A stretch of DNA of 64,000 nucleotides from Albula goreensis (taxonomy: Eukaryota > Chordata > Actinopteri > Albuliformes > Albulidae): the NCBI GenBank assembly GCA_022829145.1, contig CM040744.1, forward strand, positions 4,809,001 to 4,873,000. Reading direction: 5' to 3'. Under the pieces are notes generated by a model. The model was given only the letters and a program-made list of their open reading frames with translations. It searched no databases and was not told the DNA's origin. The position numbers and the translations under genes were made by a program. Shown piece after piece: positions 22,701 through 33,840 of the stretch (the first letter of the stretch is position 1; each line of letters starts with the position of its first letter).

Positions 22701-24839
22701 ACTGAGCATGAGGGGGTCCTGGGGTCCTCCCAAAGCATCACTGAGTGATGAGGGGGTCCTCTGGGGGTCCTGTAAAAGGGGCACAGAGTATGAGGGTGTC
22801 CTGTGGGCTCTTTGGAGGCAGGGCACTGAGGATGAGGGGGTCCTGTTTGGGCTCTTTGGAGCAAGGGGCATTGAGTATGAGGGGCCCTGTGGGGAGCAGT
22901 ATCAATGAGGATGAGGAGGTCCTCTGGGGGCCCTGTGAGGGCAGGGTCACTGAGCATGAGGGGTCCCTGTGGGAGCCCTGTAGGTGTAGGGTCACTGAGT
23001 ATGAGAGGGTCCTGTGTGGGCTCTTTGGAGGCAGGGGCACTGAGTATGAGGGGCCCTGGTGGGGGCAGTATCACTGAGGATGAGGGGTCCTGTGGGGCCT
23101 TGTGGGGGCGGGGTTACTGAGTATGAGGGGGTCCTGTGGGGGCCTTGTGGGGACAGTGTTACTGAGTTTTAGGGGGTCCTGTAGGGGCCCTCTGGGGGGC
23201 AGTTCACTGAGCTTAGGGGTCCTGTGGGGGCCCTGTGGGGCACTGAGCATGGTGGCCCACTGAGGGTTACTGAGTAAAGGGTCCTGTGGGGGCCCTTGGG
23301 GGCAGGGCACTGAGCAAGAGGGGGTCCTGTGGGGCCCTGTGGGGCAGTATCACTGAGGATGAGGGGGTCCTGTGTGGATCTTGGAGCAAGGGGCACTGAG
23401 TTTGAGGGGCCCTGTGGGGCCCTTAGGGGCGAGTATCACTGAGGATGACGGGGTCCTGTAGGGTCATGTGGGGCAGGGTCACTGAGTATGAGGGGTCCCT
23501 GTGGGAGCCCTGTAGGGGCAGGGTCACTGAGTAGGAGAGGTCCCCATGGGCTCTTTGGAGGCAGGAGCACTGAGTTTGAGGGTACCCTGTGGGAGCCCTG
23601 TGGGGGCAGGGTCACAGAGTATGAGGGTCCTGTGTGGAGCCCTGTAGGGGCAGGGTCACTGAGCATGAGGGGGTCCTGTGGGGCTCTTTGGAGGCAGGGG
23701 CACTGAGGAGAGGGGTCCCTCTGTGGGCTCTTTGGAGGCAGGGGCAGTGAGTATGAGGGGGCCCTGTGGGGGGCAGTATCTCTGAGTGTGAGGGGGTCCT
23801 GTGGGGGCCCGGTGGAGGCAGGGTCACTGAGTTTGAGAGGCTCCTGTGGGGGCCCTGTAGGGGCAGGGTCACTGAGGATGAGGGGGTCCTGTGGGGGCCC
23901 GGTGGAGGCAGGGTCACTGAGTTTGAGGGGGTCCTGTGGGGGCCCTGTAGGGGCAGGGTCACTGAGGATGAGGGGGTCCTGTGGGGGCCTTGTGGGGGCA
24001 GGGTTACTGAGTAATAGGGGGTCCTGTGGGGGCCCTGTGGGGGCAGCATCACTGAGGATGAGGGGGTCCTGTGGGGGCCCTGTGGGGGCAGGGGCACAGA
24101 GTATGAGGGGGTCCTGTGTGGGCTCTTTGGAGGCAGGGGCACTGAGGATGAGGGGGTCCTGTGTGGGCTCTTTGGAGCAAGGGGCATTGAGAATGAGGGG
24201 GTCCTGTGGGGGCCCTGTGGGGAGGATCAATGAGGATTAAGAGAGTTCTGTGGGGGCCCAGTGGGGGCCCAGTGGCGACAGGGTCACTGAGTATGAGGGG
24301 TCCCTGTTGGAGCCCTGTAGGTGTAGGGTAACTGAGTATGAGGGGGTTCTGTGGGGGCCCTGTGGGGACAGGGTCACTGAGTATGAGGGGTCCCTGAAGG
24401 AGCCCTGTAGGTGTAGGGGCACTGAGTATGAGGGGGCCCTGTGGGGGCAGTATCACTGAGGATGAGGGGGTCCTGTGGGGGCCATGTGGGGCAGGGTCAC
24501 TGGGGATGAGGTGGCCCTGTGCGAGCCCTGTAGGGGCAGGGTCACTGAGTATGAGGGGGTCCTGTGGTGGCTCTTTGGAGGCAGGGGCACTGAGGATGAG
24601 GGGGTCCTCTGTGGGCTCTTTGGAGGCAGGGGCACTGAGTATGAGGGGGCCGTGTGGGGGGGCAGTATCTCTGAGTATGAGGGGGTCCTGTGGGGGCCCT
24701 GCGGGGGCAGTATCACTGAGTATGTGGGGTCCCTGTGGGAACCCTGTAGGTGTAGGGTCACTGAGTATGAGGGGGTCCTGTGTGGGCTCCCTGGAGGCAG
24801 GGGCACTGAGTATGAGGGGGCCCTGTGGGGGCAGTATCA
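22701..24839 (+). repeat. Units after gap 2, including a 90-bp dimer
   Basis: The run resumes with module E-like units (GGAGCAAGGGGCATTG near 22860) and the GACGGGG unit at about 23447. At 23791-23880 and 23881-23970 a two-unit block is repeated back to back at an exact 90-bp step, with one short difference (GAGAGGC against GAGGGGG). After about 24,000 the units are regular 45-mers with long G-runs. Confidence 0.8.
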
Positions 24840-26480
24840 CTGAGGATGAGGTGGCCCTCTGGGGGCCTTGTGGGGGCAGTGTTGCTGAGCATGAGGGGGT
24901 CCTGTGGGGCCCTGTGGGTTCAGTATCACGGAGGATGAGGGGGTCCTTTAGGGGCCCTGTGGGGGCAGGGGCACTGAGTATGAGGGGGTCCTGTGGAGGC
25001 AGGGTCATTGAGTATGAGGGGGTCCTGTGGGGGCACTGTGGGGACAGGGTCACTGAGTATGTAGGGGTCGGTGGGGCCCTGTCGGGGCAGGGTCACTGAG
25101 GATGAGGGGGTCCTGTGTGGGCTCTTTGGAGCAAGGGGCACTGAGTATGAGGGGTCCCTGTTGGAGCATTGTTGGAGTAGGGTCACTGAGTATGAGGGGG
25201 TTCTGTGGGGGCCCAGTGGGGACAGGGTCACTGAGTATGAGGGGTCCCTGTAGGAGCCCTGTAGGTGTAGGGTCACTGAGTATGAGGGGGTTCTGTGGGG
25301 GCCCTGTGGGGGCAGTATCACTGAGGATGAAGTGGCCCTGTGGGGGCCTTGTGGGGGCAGGGTTGCTGAGTATGAGGGGGTCCTGTGAGGGCCCTGTGGG
25401 TTCAGTATCACTGAGGATGAGGGGGTCCTTTAGGGGCCCTGTAGGGGCAGGGGCACTGAGTATGAGGGGGTCCTGTGGAGGCAGGGTCACTGAGTATGAG
25501 GGGGTCCTGTGGGCGCACTGTGGGGACAGGGTCACTGAGTATGTGGGGGTCCTGTGGGGGCCCTGTGGGGGCAGGGTCACTGAGGATGAGGGGGTCCTGT
25601 GTGGGATCTTTGGAGCAAGGGGCACTGAGTTTGAGGGGGCCCTGTGGGGGCCCTTAGGGGGCGCAGTATCACTGAGGATGACGGGGTCCTGTAGGGGTCA
25701 TGTGGGGGCAGGGTCACTGAGTATGAGGGGTCCCTGTGGGAGCCCTGTAGGGGCAGGGTCACTGAGTATGAGGGGGTCCTGTGCGGGCTCTTTGGAGGCA
25801 GGGGCACTGAGTTTGAGGGTAGCCTGTGGGAGCCCTGTGGGGGCAGGGTCACAGAGTATGAGGGTCCCTGTGCGAGCCCTGTAGGGGCAGGGTCACTGAG
25901 CATGAGGGGTCCCTGTGCGAGCCCTGTAGGGGCAGGGTCACTGAGTATGAGGGGGTCCTGTGGGGGCTCTTTGGAGGCAGGGGCACTGAGGATGAGGGGG
26001 TCCTGTGTGGGCTCTTTGGAGCAAGGGGCATTGAGTATGAGGGGGCCCTGTGGGGGAGCAGTATCAATGAGGATGAGGAGGTCCTCTGGGGGCCCTGTGG
26101 GGGCAGGGTCACTGAGTATGAGGGGTCCCTGTGGGAGCCCTGTAGGTTTAGGGTCACTGAGTATGAGGGGGTCCTCTCTGGGCTCTTTGGAGGCAGGGGC
26201 ACTGAGTTTGAGGGGGCACTGTGGGGGCCCTGTGGGGGGGCAGTATCAATGAGGATGAGGGGGTTCTGTGGGGGCCCTGTGGGGACAGGGTCACTGAGTA
26301 TGAGGGGTCCCTGTAGGAGCCCTGTAGGTGTAGGGTCACTGAGTATGAGGGGGTCCTGTGTGGGCTCTTTGGAGGCAGGGGCACTGAGTATGAGGGGCCC
26401 TTTGGGGGGGCAGTGTCACTGAGGATGAGGGGGTCATGTGGAGGCCATGTGGGGGCAGGGTCACTGAGGATGAGGGGGTC
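24840..26480 (+). repeat. Superblock S3, copy 1
   Basis: Landmarks are GTGTTGCTGAG (about 24878), GGGTTCAG (24916), the short unit at 24972, TTGGAGCATTG (25161), GACGGGGTCC (25680), GTAGGTTTAGGG (about 26144) and GGCCCTTTGGGGGG (about 26396). Two later copies share this order. A three-unit stretch (about 25,760-25,900), including GTGCGGGCTC and GGGTAGCCTG, is present here but missing from the copy at 39.5 kb. Confidence 0.83.
24972..25005 (+). repeat. Short 34-bp unit form
   Basis: This unit runs from CACTGAGTATG to the linker AGGGT in 34 bases. It matches the 45-mer with one 11-bp YCCTGTGGGGG sub-repeat missing. The same short form recurs, for example near 25470, 33650 and 39640 (with GTGGAGGCAG) and in the frequent GAGGGGGCCCTG to CAGTATCAC units. 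Because 34 is not a multiple of three, each short unit shifts the reading frame of the array. Confidence 0.9.
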
Positions 26481-26589
26481 CTGTGGGAGCCCTCTGGGGG
26501 CAGTATCACCGAGGATGAGGGGGTCCTGTGGGGGCCCTGTGGGGGCAGGGGCACTGAGTATGAGGGGGTCCTGTGGGGGCCTTGTGGGG

Positions 26590-28280
26590 GCAGTATCACT
26601 GAGGATGAAGGGGTCGTGTGGGAGCCCTGTAGGGTCAGGGTCACTGAGTATGAGGGGGTCCTGTGTGGGCTCCTTGGAGGCAGGGGCACTGAGTTTGAGG
26701 GTGCCCTGTGGGAGCCCTCTGGGGGCAGGGTAACTGAGTATGAGGGGTCCCTGTGGGGTCCCTGTGGGGGCAGGGTCAATGAATATGAGGGGGTCCTGTA
26801 GGGGCCCGGTGGAGGCAGGGTCACTGAGTATGAGGGGGCCCTGTAGGGGCCCTGTGGGGGCAGTGTCACTGAGGATGAGGGGGTCCTGTGGGGGTCCTGT
26901 GGGGGCCCTGTGGGGCCAGGGCACTGAGTATGAGGGGGTCCTGTGGGGGCCCTGTGGGGGCAGTATCACTTAGGATAAGGGGGTCCTGTGGAGGCCATGT
27001 GGGGGCAGTATCACTGAGTATGAGGGGGTCCTGTGGGGGTCCTGGGGCAGTATCACTGAGTATGTGGGGCCCTGTGGGAACCCTGTAGGTGTAGGGTCAC
27101 TGAGATGAGGGGGTCCTGTGTGGGCTCTCTGGAAGCAGGGGCACTGAGTATGAGGGGGCCTGTGGGGGGCAGTATCACTGAGGATGAGGGGGTCCTGTGG
27201 GGGCCATGTGGGGGCAGGGTCACTGAGGATGAGGGGGTCCTGTGGGGGCCCTGTGGGGCAGGGGCACTGAGTATGAGGGGGTCCAGTGGGGGCCTTGTGG
27301 GGGCAGTATCACTAAGGATGAGGGGTCCAGGCCTGCAGTATCACTGAGTATGAGGGGGTCCTGTGGGGGCCCTGCTGGGGACAGTATCACTGAGTATGTG
27401 GGGTCCCTGTGGGAACCCTGTAGGTGTAGAGGTCACTGAGTATGAGGGGGTCCTGTGTGGGCTCTCTGGAAGCAGGGGCACTGAGTATGAGGGGGCATTG
27501 TGGGGGCAGTATCACTGAGGATGAGGGGGTCCTGTGGGGGCCATGTGGGGGCAGGGTCACTGAGGATGAGGGGGTCCTGTGGGGGCCCTGTGGGGCAGGG
27601 CACTGAGTATGAGGGGTCCAGTGGGGGCCTTGTGGGGGCAGTATCACTAAGGATGAGGTGGCCGTGTGGGGGCCTTGTGGGGGCACGGTAACTGAGTATG
27701 AGGGGGTCCTGTGGGGGGCCCTCTGGGGACAGTATCACTGAGGATGAGGGGGTCCTGTGGGGGCCCTGTGGGGGCAGGGGCACAGAGTATGAGGGGGTCC
27801 TGTGGGGGCCCTCTGGGGGCAGTATCACTGAGGATGAGGTGGCCCTGTGGGGGCCTTGTGGGGGCAGGGTTACTGAGTATGAGGGGGTCCTGTGGGGGCC
27901 CGGTGGAGGCAGGGTCACTGAGGATGAGGGGGTCCTTTAGGGGCCCTGTGGGGGTAGGGGCACTGAGTATGATGGGGTCCTGTGGGGGCCCTCTGGGGGC
28001 AGTATCACTGAGGATGAGGTGGCCCTGTGGGGGCCTTGTGGGGGCAGGGTTACTGAGTATGAGGAGGTCCTGTGGGGGCCCGGTGGAGGCAGGGTCACTG
28101 AGTTTGAGGGGGTCCTGTGGGGGCCCTGTAGGGGCAGGGTCACTGAGGATGAGGGGGTCCTGTCGGTACCCAGTGGGGGCAGGGCCACTGAGTATGAGGG
28201 GGTCCTGTGGGGGCCTTGTGGGGCAGTATCACTGAGAATGAGGTGGCCCTGTGGGGGCCTTGTGGGGGCAGGGTTACTGA
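26590..28280 (+). repeat. Superblock S4, first member of a neighbouring pair
   Basis: It opens with module A (TCGTGTGG at 26614) and continues through module B-like units to GGTACCCAGTGGGGG (about 28165). Relative to the next member it carries an extra internal run of about 334 bp: GTGGGAACCCTGTAGG appears at both 27074 and 27409. The junction near 27326-27337 has an unusual GTCCAGGCCTGCAG. Confidence 0.85.
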
Positions 28281-28404
28281 GGATGAGGGGGTCCTGTGGG
28301 GATCCCTCTGGGGGCAGTATCACCGAGGATGAGGGGGTCCTGTGGGGGCCCTGTGGGGGCAGGGGCACTGAGTATGAGGGGTCCTGTGGGGGCCTTGTGG
28401 GGCA

Positions 28405-29750
28405 GTATCACTGAGAATGAAGGGGTCGTGTGGGAGCCCTGTAGGGTCAGGGTCACTGAGTATGAGGGGGTCCTGTGTGGGCTCCTTGGAGGCAGGGGCA
28501 CTGAGTTTGAGGGTGCCCTGTGGGAGCCCTCTGGGGGCAGGGTAACTGAGTATGAGGGGTCCCTGTGGGGTCCCTGTGGGGGCAGGGTCAATGAATATGA
28601 GGGGGTCCTGTAGGGGCCCGGTGGAGGCAGGGTCACTGAGTATGAGGGGGCCCTGTACGGGCCCTGTGGGGGCAGTGTCACTGAGGATGAGGGGGTCCTG
28701 TGGGGGTCCTGTGGGGCCCTGTGGGGCCAGGGGCACTGAGTATGAGGGGGTCCTGTGGGGGCCCTGTGGGGGCAGTATCACTTAGGATAAGGGGGTCCTG
28801 TGGAGGCCATGTGGGGGCAGTATCACTGAGTATGAGGGGGTCCTGTGGGCCCTGCGGGAGCAGTATCACTGAGTATGTGGGGTCCCTGTGGGAACCCTGT
28901 AGGTGTAGGGTCACTGAGTATGAGGGGGTCCTGTGTGGGCTCTCTGGAAGCAGGGGCACTGAGTATGAGGGGGCATTGTGGGGGGGCAGTATCACTGAGG
29001 ATGAGGGGGTCCTGTGGGGGCCATGTGGGGGCAGGGTCACTGAGGATGAGGGGGTCCTGTGGGGGCCCTGTGGGGGCAGGGGCACTGAGTATGAGGGGGT
29101 CCAGTGGGGGCCTTGTGGGGGCAGTATCACTAAGGATGAGGTGGCCGTGTGGGGGCCTTGTGGGGGCACGGTAACTGAGTATGAGGGGGTCCTGTGGGGG
29201 CCCTCTGGGGACAGTATCACTGAGGATGAGGGGGTCCTGTGGGGGCCCTGTGGGGGCAGGGGCACAGAGTATGAGGGGGTCCTGTGGGGGCCCTCTGGGG
29301 GCAGTATCACTGAGGATGAGGTGGCCCTGTGGGGGCCTTGTGGGGGCAGGGTTACTGAGTATGAGGGGGTCCTGTGGGGCCCGGTGGAGGCAGGGTCACT
29401 GAGGATGAGGGGGTCCTTTGGGGGCCCTGTGGGGTAGGGGCACTGAGTATGATGGGGTCCTGTGGGGGCCCTCTGGGGCAGTATCACTGAGGATGAGGTG
29501 GCCCTGTGGGGGCCTTGTGGGGGCAGGGTTACTGAGTATGAGGAGGTCCTGTGGGGGCCCGGTGGAGGCAGGGTCACTGAGTTTGAGGGGTCCTGTGGGG
29601 GCCCTGTAGGGGCAGGGTCACTGAGGATGAGGGGGTCCTGTCGGTACCCAGTGGGGGCAGGGCCACTGAGTATGAGGGGGTCCTGTGGGGCCTTGTGGGG
29701 CAGTATCACTGAGAATGAGGTGGCCCTGTGGGGGCCTTGTGGGGGCAGGG
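28405..29750 (+). repeat. Superblock S4, second member of the pair
   Basis: Its module A part (TCGTGTGG at 28426) lies 1,812 bp after that of the first member. Its GTCGGTACCCAG landmark lies 1,478 bp after. The difference, 334 bp, equals the extra internal run in the first member. The pair therefore arose by local duplication of a block of about 1.5 kb, with a later gain or loss of the inner run. Confidence 0.85.
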
Positions 29751-30279
29751 TTACTGAGTATGAGGGGGTCCTGTGGGGGCCCTGTGGGGGCAGTATCACT
29801 GAGGATGAGGGGGTCCTTTAGGGGCCCTGTGGGGGTAGGGGCACTGAGTATGAGGAGGTCCTGTGGGGGCCATGTGGGGGCAGGGTCACTGAGTATGTGG
29901 GGGTCTTGTGGGGGCCATGTGAGGGCAGGGTTACTGAGTATGAGGGGGTCCTGTGGGGGCCCTCCTGGGGCAGTATCACTGAGGATGAGGGGGTCCTGTG
30001 GGGGCCCTGTGGGGGCAGGGGCACAGAGTATGATGGGGTCCTGTAGGGGCCCTCTGGGGGCAGTATCACTGAGGATGAGGTGGCCCTGTGGGGGCATTGT
30101 GGGGGCAGGGTTACTGAGTATGAGGGGGTCCTGTGGGGGCCCGGTGGAGGCAGGGTCACTGAGTTTGAGGGGGTCCTGTAGGGGCCCTGTGGGGGCAGGG
30201 GCACTGAGTATGAGGGGGTCCTGTAGAGGCCTTGTGTGGGCAGTATCACTGAGGACGAGGTGGCCCTGTGGGAGCCCTG
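29751..30279 (+). repeat. Regular 45-bp units
   Basis: This is a well-kept run of full-length units with GTATGTGGGGGTC, GCCATGTGAGGGCAG and CTCCTGGGGCAG variants. A similar run lies at about 32,880-33,170. No unique sequence was seen. Confidence 0.8.
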
Positions 30280-30950
30280 TGTTGGCAGGGTCACTGAGTA
30301 TGAGGGGTCCCAGTAGGAGCCCTGTAGGTGTAGGGTCACTGAGTATGAGGGGGTCATGTGTGGGCTCTTTGGAGGCAGGGGCACTGAGTATGAGGGGGCC
30401 CTGTGGGGGGGCAGTATCACTGAGGATGAGGGGGTCCTGTGGGGGCCATGTGGGGGCAGGGTCATTCAGGATGAGGGGGTCCTGTGGGGGCCCTCTGGGG
30501 GCAGTATCACAGAGGATGAGGGGGTCCTGTGGGGGCCCTGTGGGGGCAGGGCACTGAGTATGAGGGGGTCCTGTGGGGGCCTTGTGGGGCAGTATCACTG
30601 AGGATGAGGGGGTCGTGTGGGAGCCCTGTAGGGTCAGGGTCACTGAGTATGAGGGGGTCCTGTGTGGGCTCTTTGGAGGCAGGGGCACTGAGTTTGAGGG
30701 TGCCCTGTGGGAGCCCTCTGGGGCAGGGTAACTGAGTATGAGGGGTCCCTGTGGGAGCCCTGTAGGGGCAGGGTCACTGATTATGAGGGGGTCCTGTGTG
30801 GGCTCTTGGGAGGCAGGGGCACTGAGGATGAGGGGGTCCTCTGTGGGCTTTTTGGAGACAGGGGCACTGAGTATGAGGGGGCCCTGTGGGGGGGCAGTAT
30901 CACTGAGGATGAGGGGTCCTGTGGGGGCCCGGTGTACGCAGGGTCACTGA
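30280..30950 (+). repeat. Partial superblock S1 copy
   Basis: CCAGTAGGAGCC (30309), TCATTCAGG (30462), TCGTGTGG (30613) and GATTATGAGG (30779) match 1289, 1406, 1557 and 1721. The offset is 29,020 at the first landmark and 29,056-29,058 at the other three. Similarity to superblock S1 fades after about 30,950. The TCGTGTGG part is also a partial module A (about 30,600-30,770). Confidence 0.8.
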
Positions 30951-32139
30951 GTTTGAGGGGGTCCCTTGGGGCCCTGTGGGGGCAGGGTAACTGAGTATGA
31001 GGGGGTCCTGTGTGGGCTCTTTGGAGGCAGGGTCACTGAGTTTGAGGGGGTCCTGTAGGGGCCCTGTGGGGGCAGGGGCACTGAGTATGAGGGGGTCCCT
31101 GTGGAGGCCTTGTGTGGGGAGTATCACTGAGTATGAGGGGGTCCTGTGGGGGCCCTGTGGCGGCAGTATCACTGAGGATGAGGGGGTCATGTGGGGGCCC
31201 TGTGGGCACTGGGGTCACTGAGTATGAGGGGGCCTGTGGGGGCCCTCTGGGGGCAGGGTAACTGAGTATGAGGGGGTCCTGTGGGAGCCCTGTGGGGGCA
31301 GGGTCACTGAATATGAGGGGGTCCTGTAGGGGCCCGGTGGAGGCAGGGTCACTGAGTATGAGGGGGTCCTGTGGGGGCCCTGTGGGGGCAGTGTCACTGA
31401 GGATGAGGGGGTCCTGTGGGGGCCCTGTGGGCAGGGTCACTGAGTATGAGGGGGCCTTGTGGGGGCCCTGTGGGGGCAGGGTCACTGAGTATAAGGGGCC
31501 CTGTGGGGCCTTGTGGGGGCAGGGTCACTGAATATGAGGGGGTTCTGTAGGGGCACGTTGGAGGCAGGGTCACTGAGTATGAGGAGGTCCTTTGGGGGCC
31601 CTGTGGGGGCAGTGTCACTGAGGATGAGGGGGGTCCTGTGGGGGCCCTGTGGGGGCAGGGGCACTGAGTATGAGGGGGTCCTGTGGGGGTCTTGTGGGGG
31701 CAGTACCACTGAGGATATGGTGGCCCTGTGGTGGCCTTGTGGGGGCAGGGCCACTGAGTATGAGGGGGTCGTGTGGGGCCCTGTGGGGGCAGTATCACTG
31801 AGGATGAGGGGGTCCTTTAGGGGCCCTTTGGAGGCAGGGTCACTGAGGATGAGGGGGCCTGTGGGGGCCCTGTGGGGCAGGGTCACTGAGTATGAGGGGT
31901 CCTGTGGGGGCCCTGTGGAGGCAGTATCACTGAGGATGAGGGGTCATGTGGGGGCCCTGTGGGGGCTGGGGTCACTGAGTATGGGGGCCCTGTGGGGCCC
32001 TGTGGGGGCAGGGTAACTGAGTATGAGGGGGTCCTGTGGGGTCCCTGTGGGGCAGGGTCACTGAATATGAGGGGGTCCTGGGGCCCGTTGGAGGCAGGGT
32101 CACTGAGTATGAGGGGGTCCTGTAGGGGCCCTGTGGGGG
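30951..32139 (+). repeat. Units with repeated GAATATGAGG elements
   Basis: CACTGAATATGAGG appears near 31305, 31527 and 32058, each followed by a GTTGGAGGCAG or GGTGGAGGCAG unit. This looks like local amplification of the middle of module A. GTACCACTGAGG recurs at about 31704, as in superblock S1. Confidence 0.75.
31350..31394 (+). repeat. Reference 45-bp unit
   Basis: This is a clean full-length unit. It starts at CACTGAG, carries G5 runs after GA, after TCCTGT and after CCCTGT, and ends CAGTGT before the next CACTGAG at 31395. The three G5 runs, with the GGG of the common CAGGGT linker, form the G3+N1-7 quadruplex pattern with loops of 6, 6 and 2 bases. The unit contains no CpG. Its 45-bp length is a multiple of three, so reading frame is kept from unit to unit wherever no indel occurs. 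Confidence 0.95.
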
Positions 32140-33840
32140 TAGTATCACTGAGTATGTGGGGTCCCTGTGGGAACCCTGTAGGTGTAGGGTCACTGAGTAT
32201 GAGGGGGTCCTCTGGGGCTCTCTGGAGGCAGGGGCACTGAGTATGAGGGGGCCCTGTGGGGGGCAGTATCACTGAGGATGAGGGGGTCCTGTGGAGGCCA
32301 TGTGGGGGCAGGGTCACTGAGGATGAGGGGGTCCTGTGGGGCCCTGTGGGGGCAGGGCACTGAGTATGAGGGGTCCAGTGGGGGCCTTGTGGGGGCAGTA
32401 TCACTGAGGATGAGGTGGAAGTGTGGGGGCCTTGTGGGGGCAGGGTAACTGAGTATGAGGGGGTCCTGTGGGGGCCCTCTGGGGGCAGTATCACTGAGGA
32501 TGAGGGGGTCCTGTGGGGGCCCTGAGGGGGCAGGGGCACAGAGTATGATGGGGTCCTGTGGGGGCCCTGTGGGGCAGTATCACTGAGGATGAGGTGGCCC
32601 TGTGGGGGCCTTGTGGGGGCAGGGTTACTGAGTATGAGGGGGTCCTGTGGGGGCCCGGTGGGGGCAGGGTCACTGAGTTTGAGGGGGTCCTGTGGGGGCC
32701 CTGTAGGGGCAGGGTCACTGAGGATGAGGGGGTCCCTGGGGGCCCAGTGGGGGCAGGGCCACTGAGTGATGAGGGTCCTGTGGGGCCTTGTGGGGCAGTA
32801 TCACTGAGAATGAGGTGGCCCTGTGGGGGCCTTGTGGGGGCAGGGTTACTGAGTATGAGGGGGTCCTGTGGGGGCCCTGATGGGGCAGTATCACTGAGGA
32901 TGAGGGGGTCCTAGGGGCCCTGTGGGGTAGGGGCAATGAGTATGAGGAGGTCCTGTGGGGCCCTGTGGGGGCAGGGTCACTGAGTATGGGGGTCCTGTGG
33001 GGGCCATGTGAGGGCAGGGTTACTGAGTATGAGGGGGTCCTGTGGGGGCCCTCCTGGGGCAGTATCACTGAGGATGAGGGTGTCCTGTGGGGGCCCTGTG
33101 GGGGCAGGGGCACAGAGTATGAGGGGTCCTGTGGGGGCCCTCTGGGGCAGTATCACTGAGGATGAGGGGTCCTGTGGGGCCTTGTGGGGCAGGGTTACTG
33201 AGGATGAGGGTCCTGTGGGGGCCATGTGGAGGCAGGGTCACTGAGTTTGAGGGGGTCCTGTAGGGGCCCTGTGGGGCAGGGGCACTGAGTATGATGGGGT
33301 CCTGTGGAGGCCTGTGTGGGCAGTATCACTGAGGATGAGGTGGCCCTGTGGGGCCCTGCTGGGGCAGGGTCACTGAGTATGAGGGGGTCCCTGTGGGGGC
33401 CCTGTGGGGCAGGGTCACTGAGCATGAGGGGTCCCTGTGGGAGCCCTGTAGGGGCAGGGTCACTGAGTATGAGGGGGTTCTGTGGGGGCCCTGTGGGGGC
33501 AGTATCACTGAGGATGAAGTGGCCCTGTGGGGGCCTTGTGGGGGCAGGGCACTGAGTATGAGGGGGTCCTGTGGGGCCCTGTGGGTTCAGTATCACTGAG
33601 GATGAGGGGTCCTTTAGGGGCCCTGTAGGGGCAGGGGCACTGAGTATGAGGGGGTCCTGTGGAGGCAGGGTCACTGAGTATGAGGGGGTCCTGTGGGGGC
33701 ACTGTGGGGACAGGGTCACTGAGTATGAGGGGGTCCTGTGGGGGCCCTGTGGGGCAGGGTCACTGAGGATGAGGGGTCCTTTGGGGGCCCTTTGGGGCAA
33801 GGGGCACTGAGGATGAGGGGCCCTGTGGGGGCCCTGTGGG
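32140..33840 (+). repeat. Module B copy and following units
   Basis: TATGTGGGGTCCCTG, GGGAACCCTG, GTCCAGTGGGGGCC and CTCTGGGGGCAG appear in module B order. They are followed by units like those of 29.4-30.3 kb and, near 33,585, the CTGTGGGTTCAG unit of module C. One-base G-run shortening is common. Confidence 0.75.
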
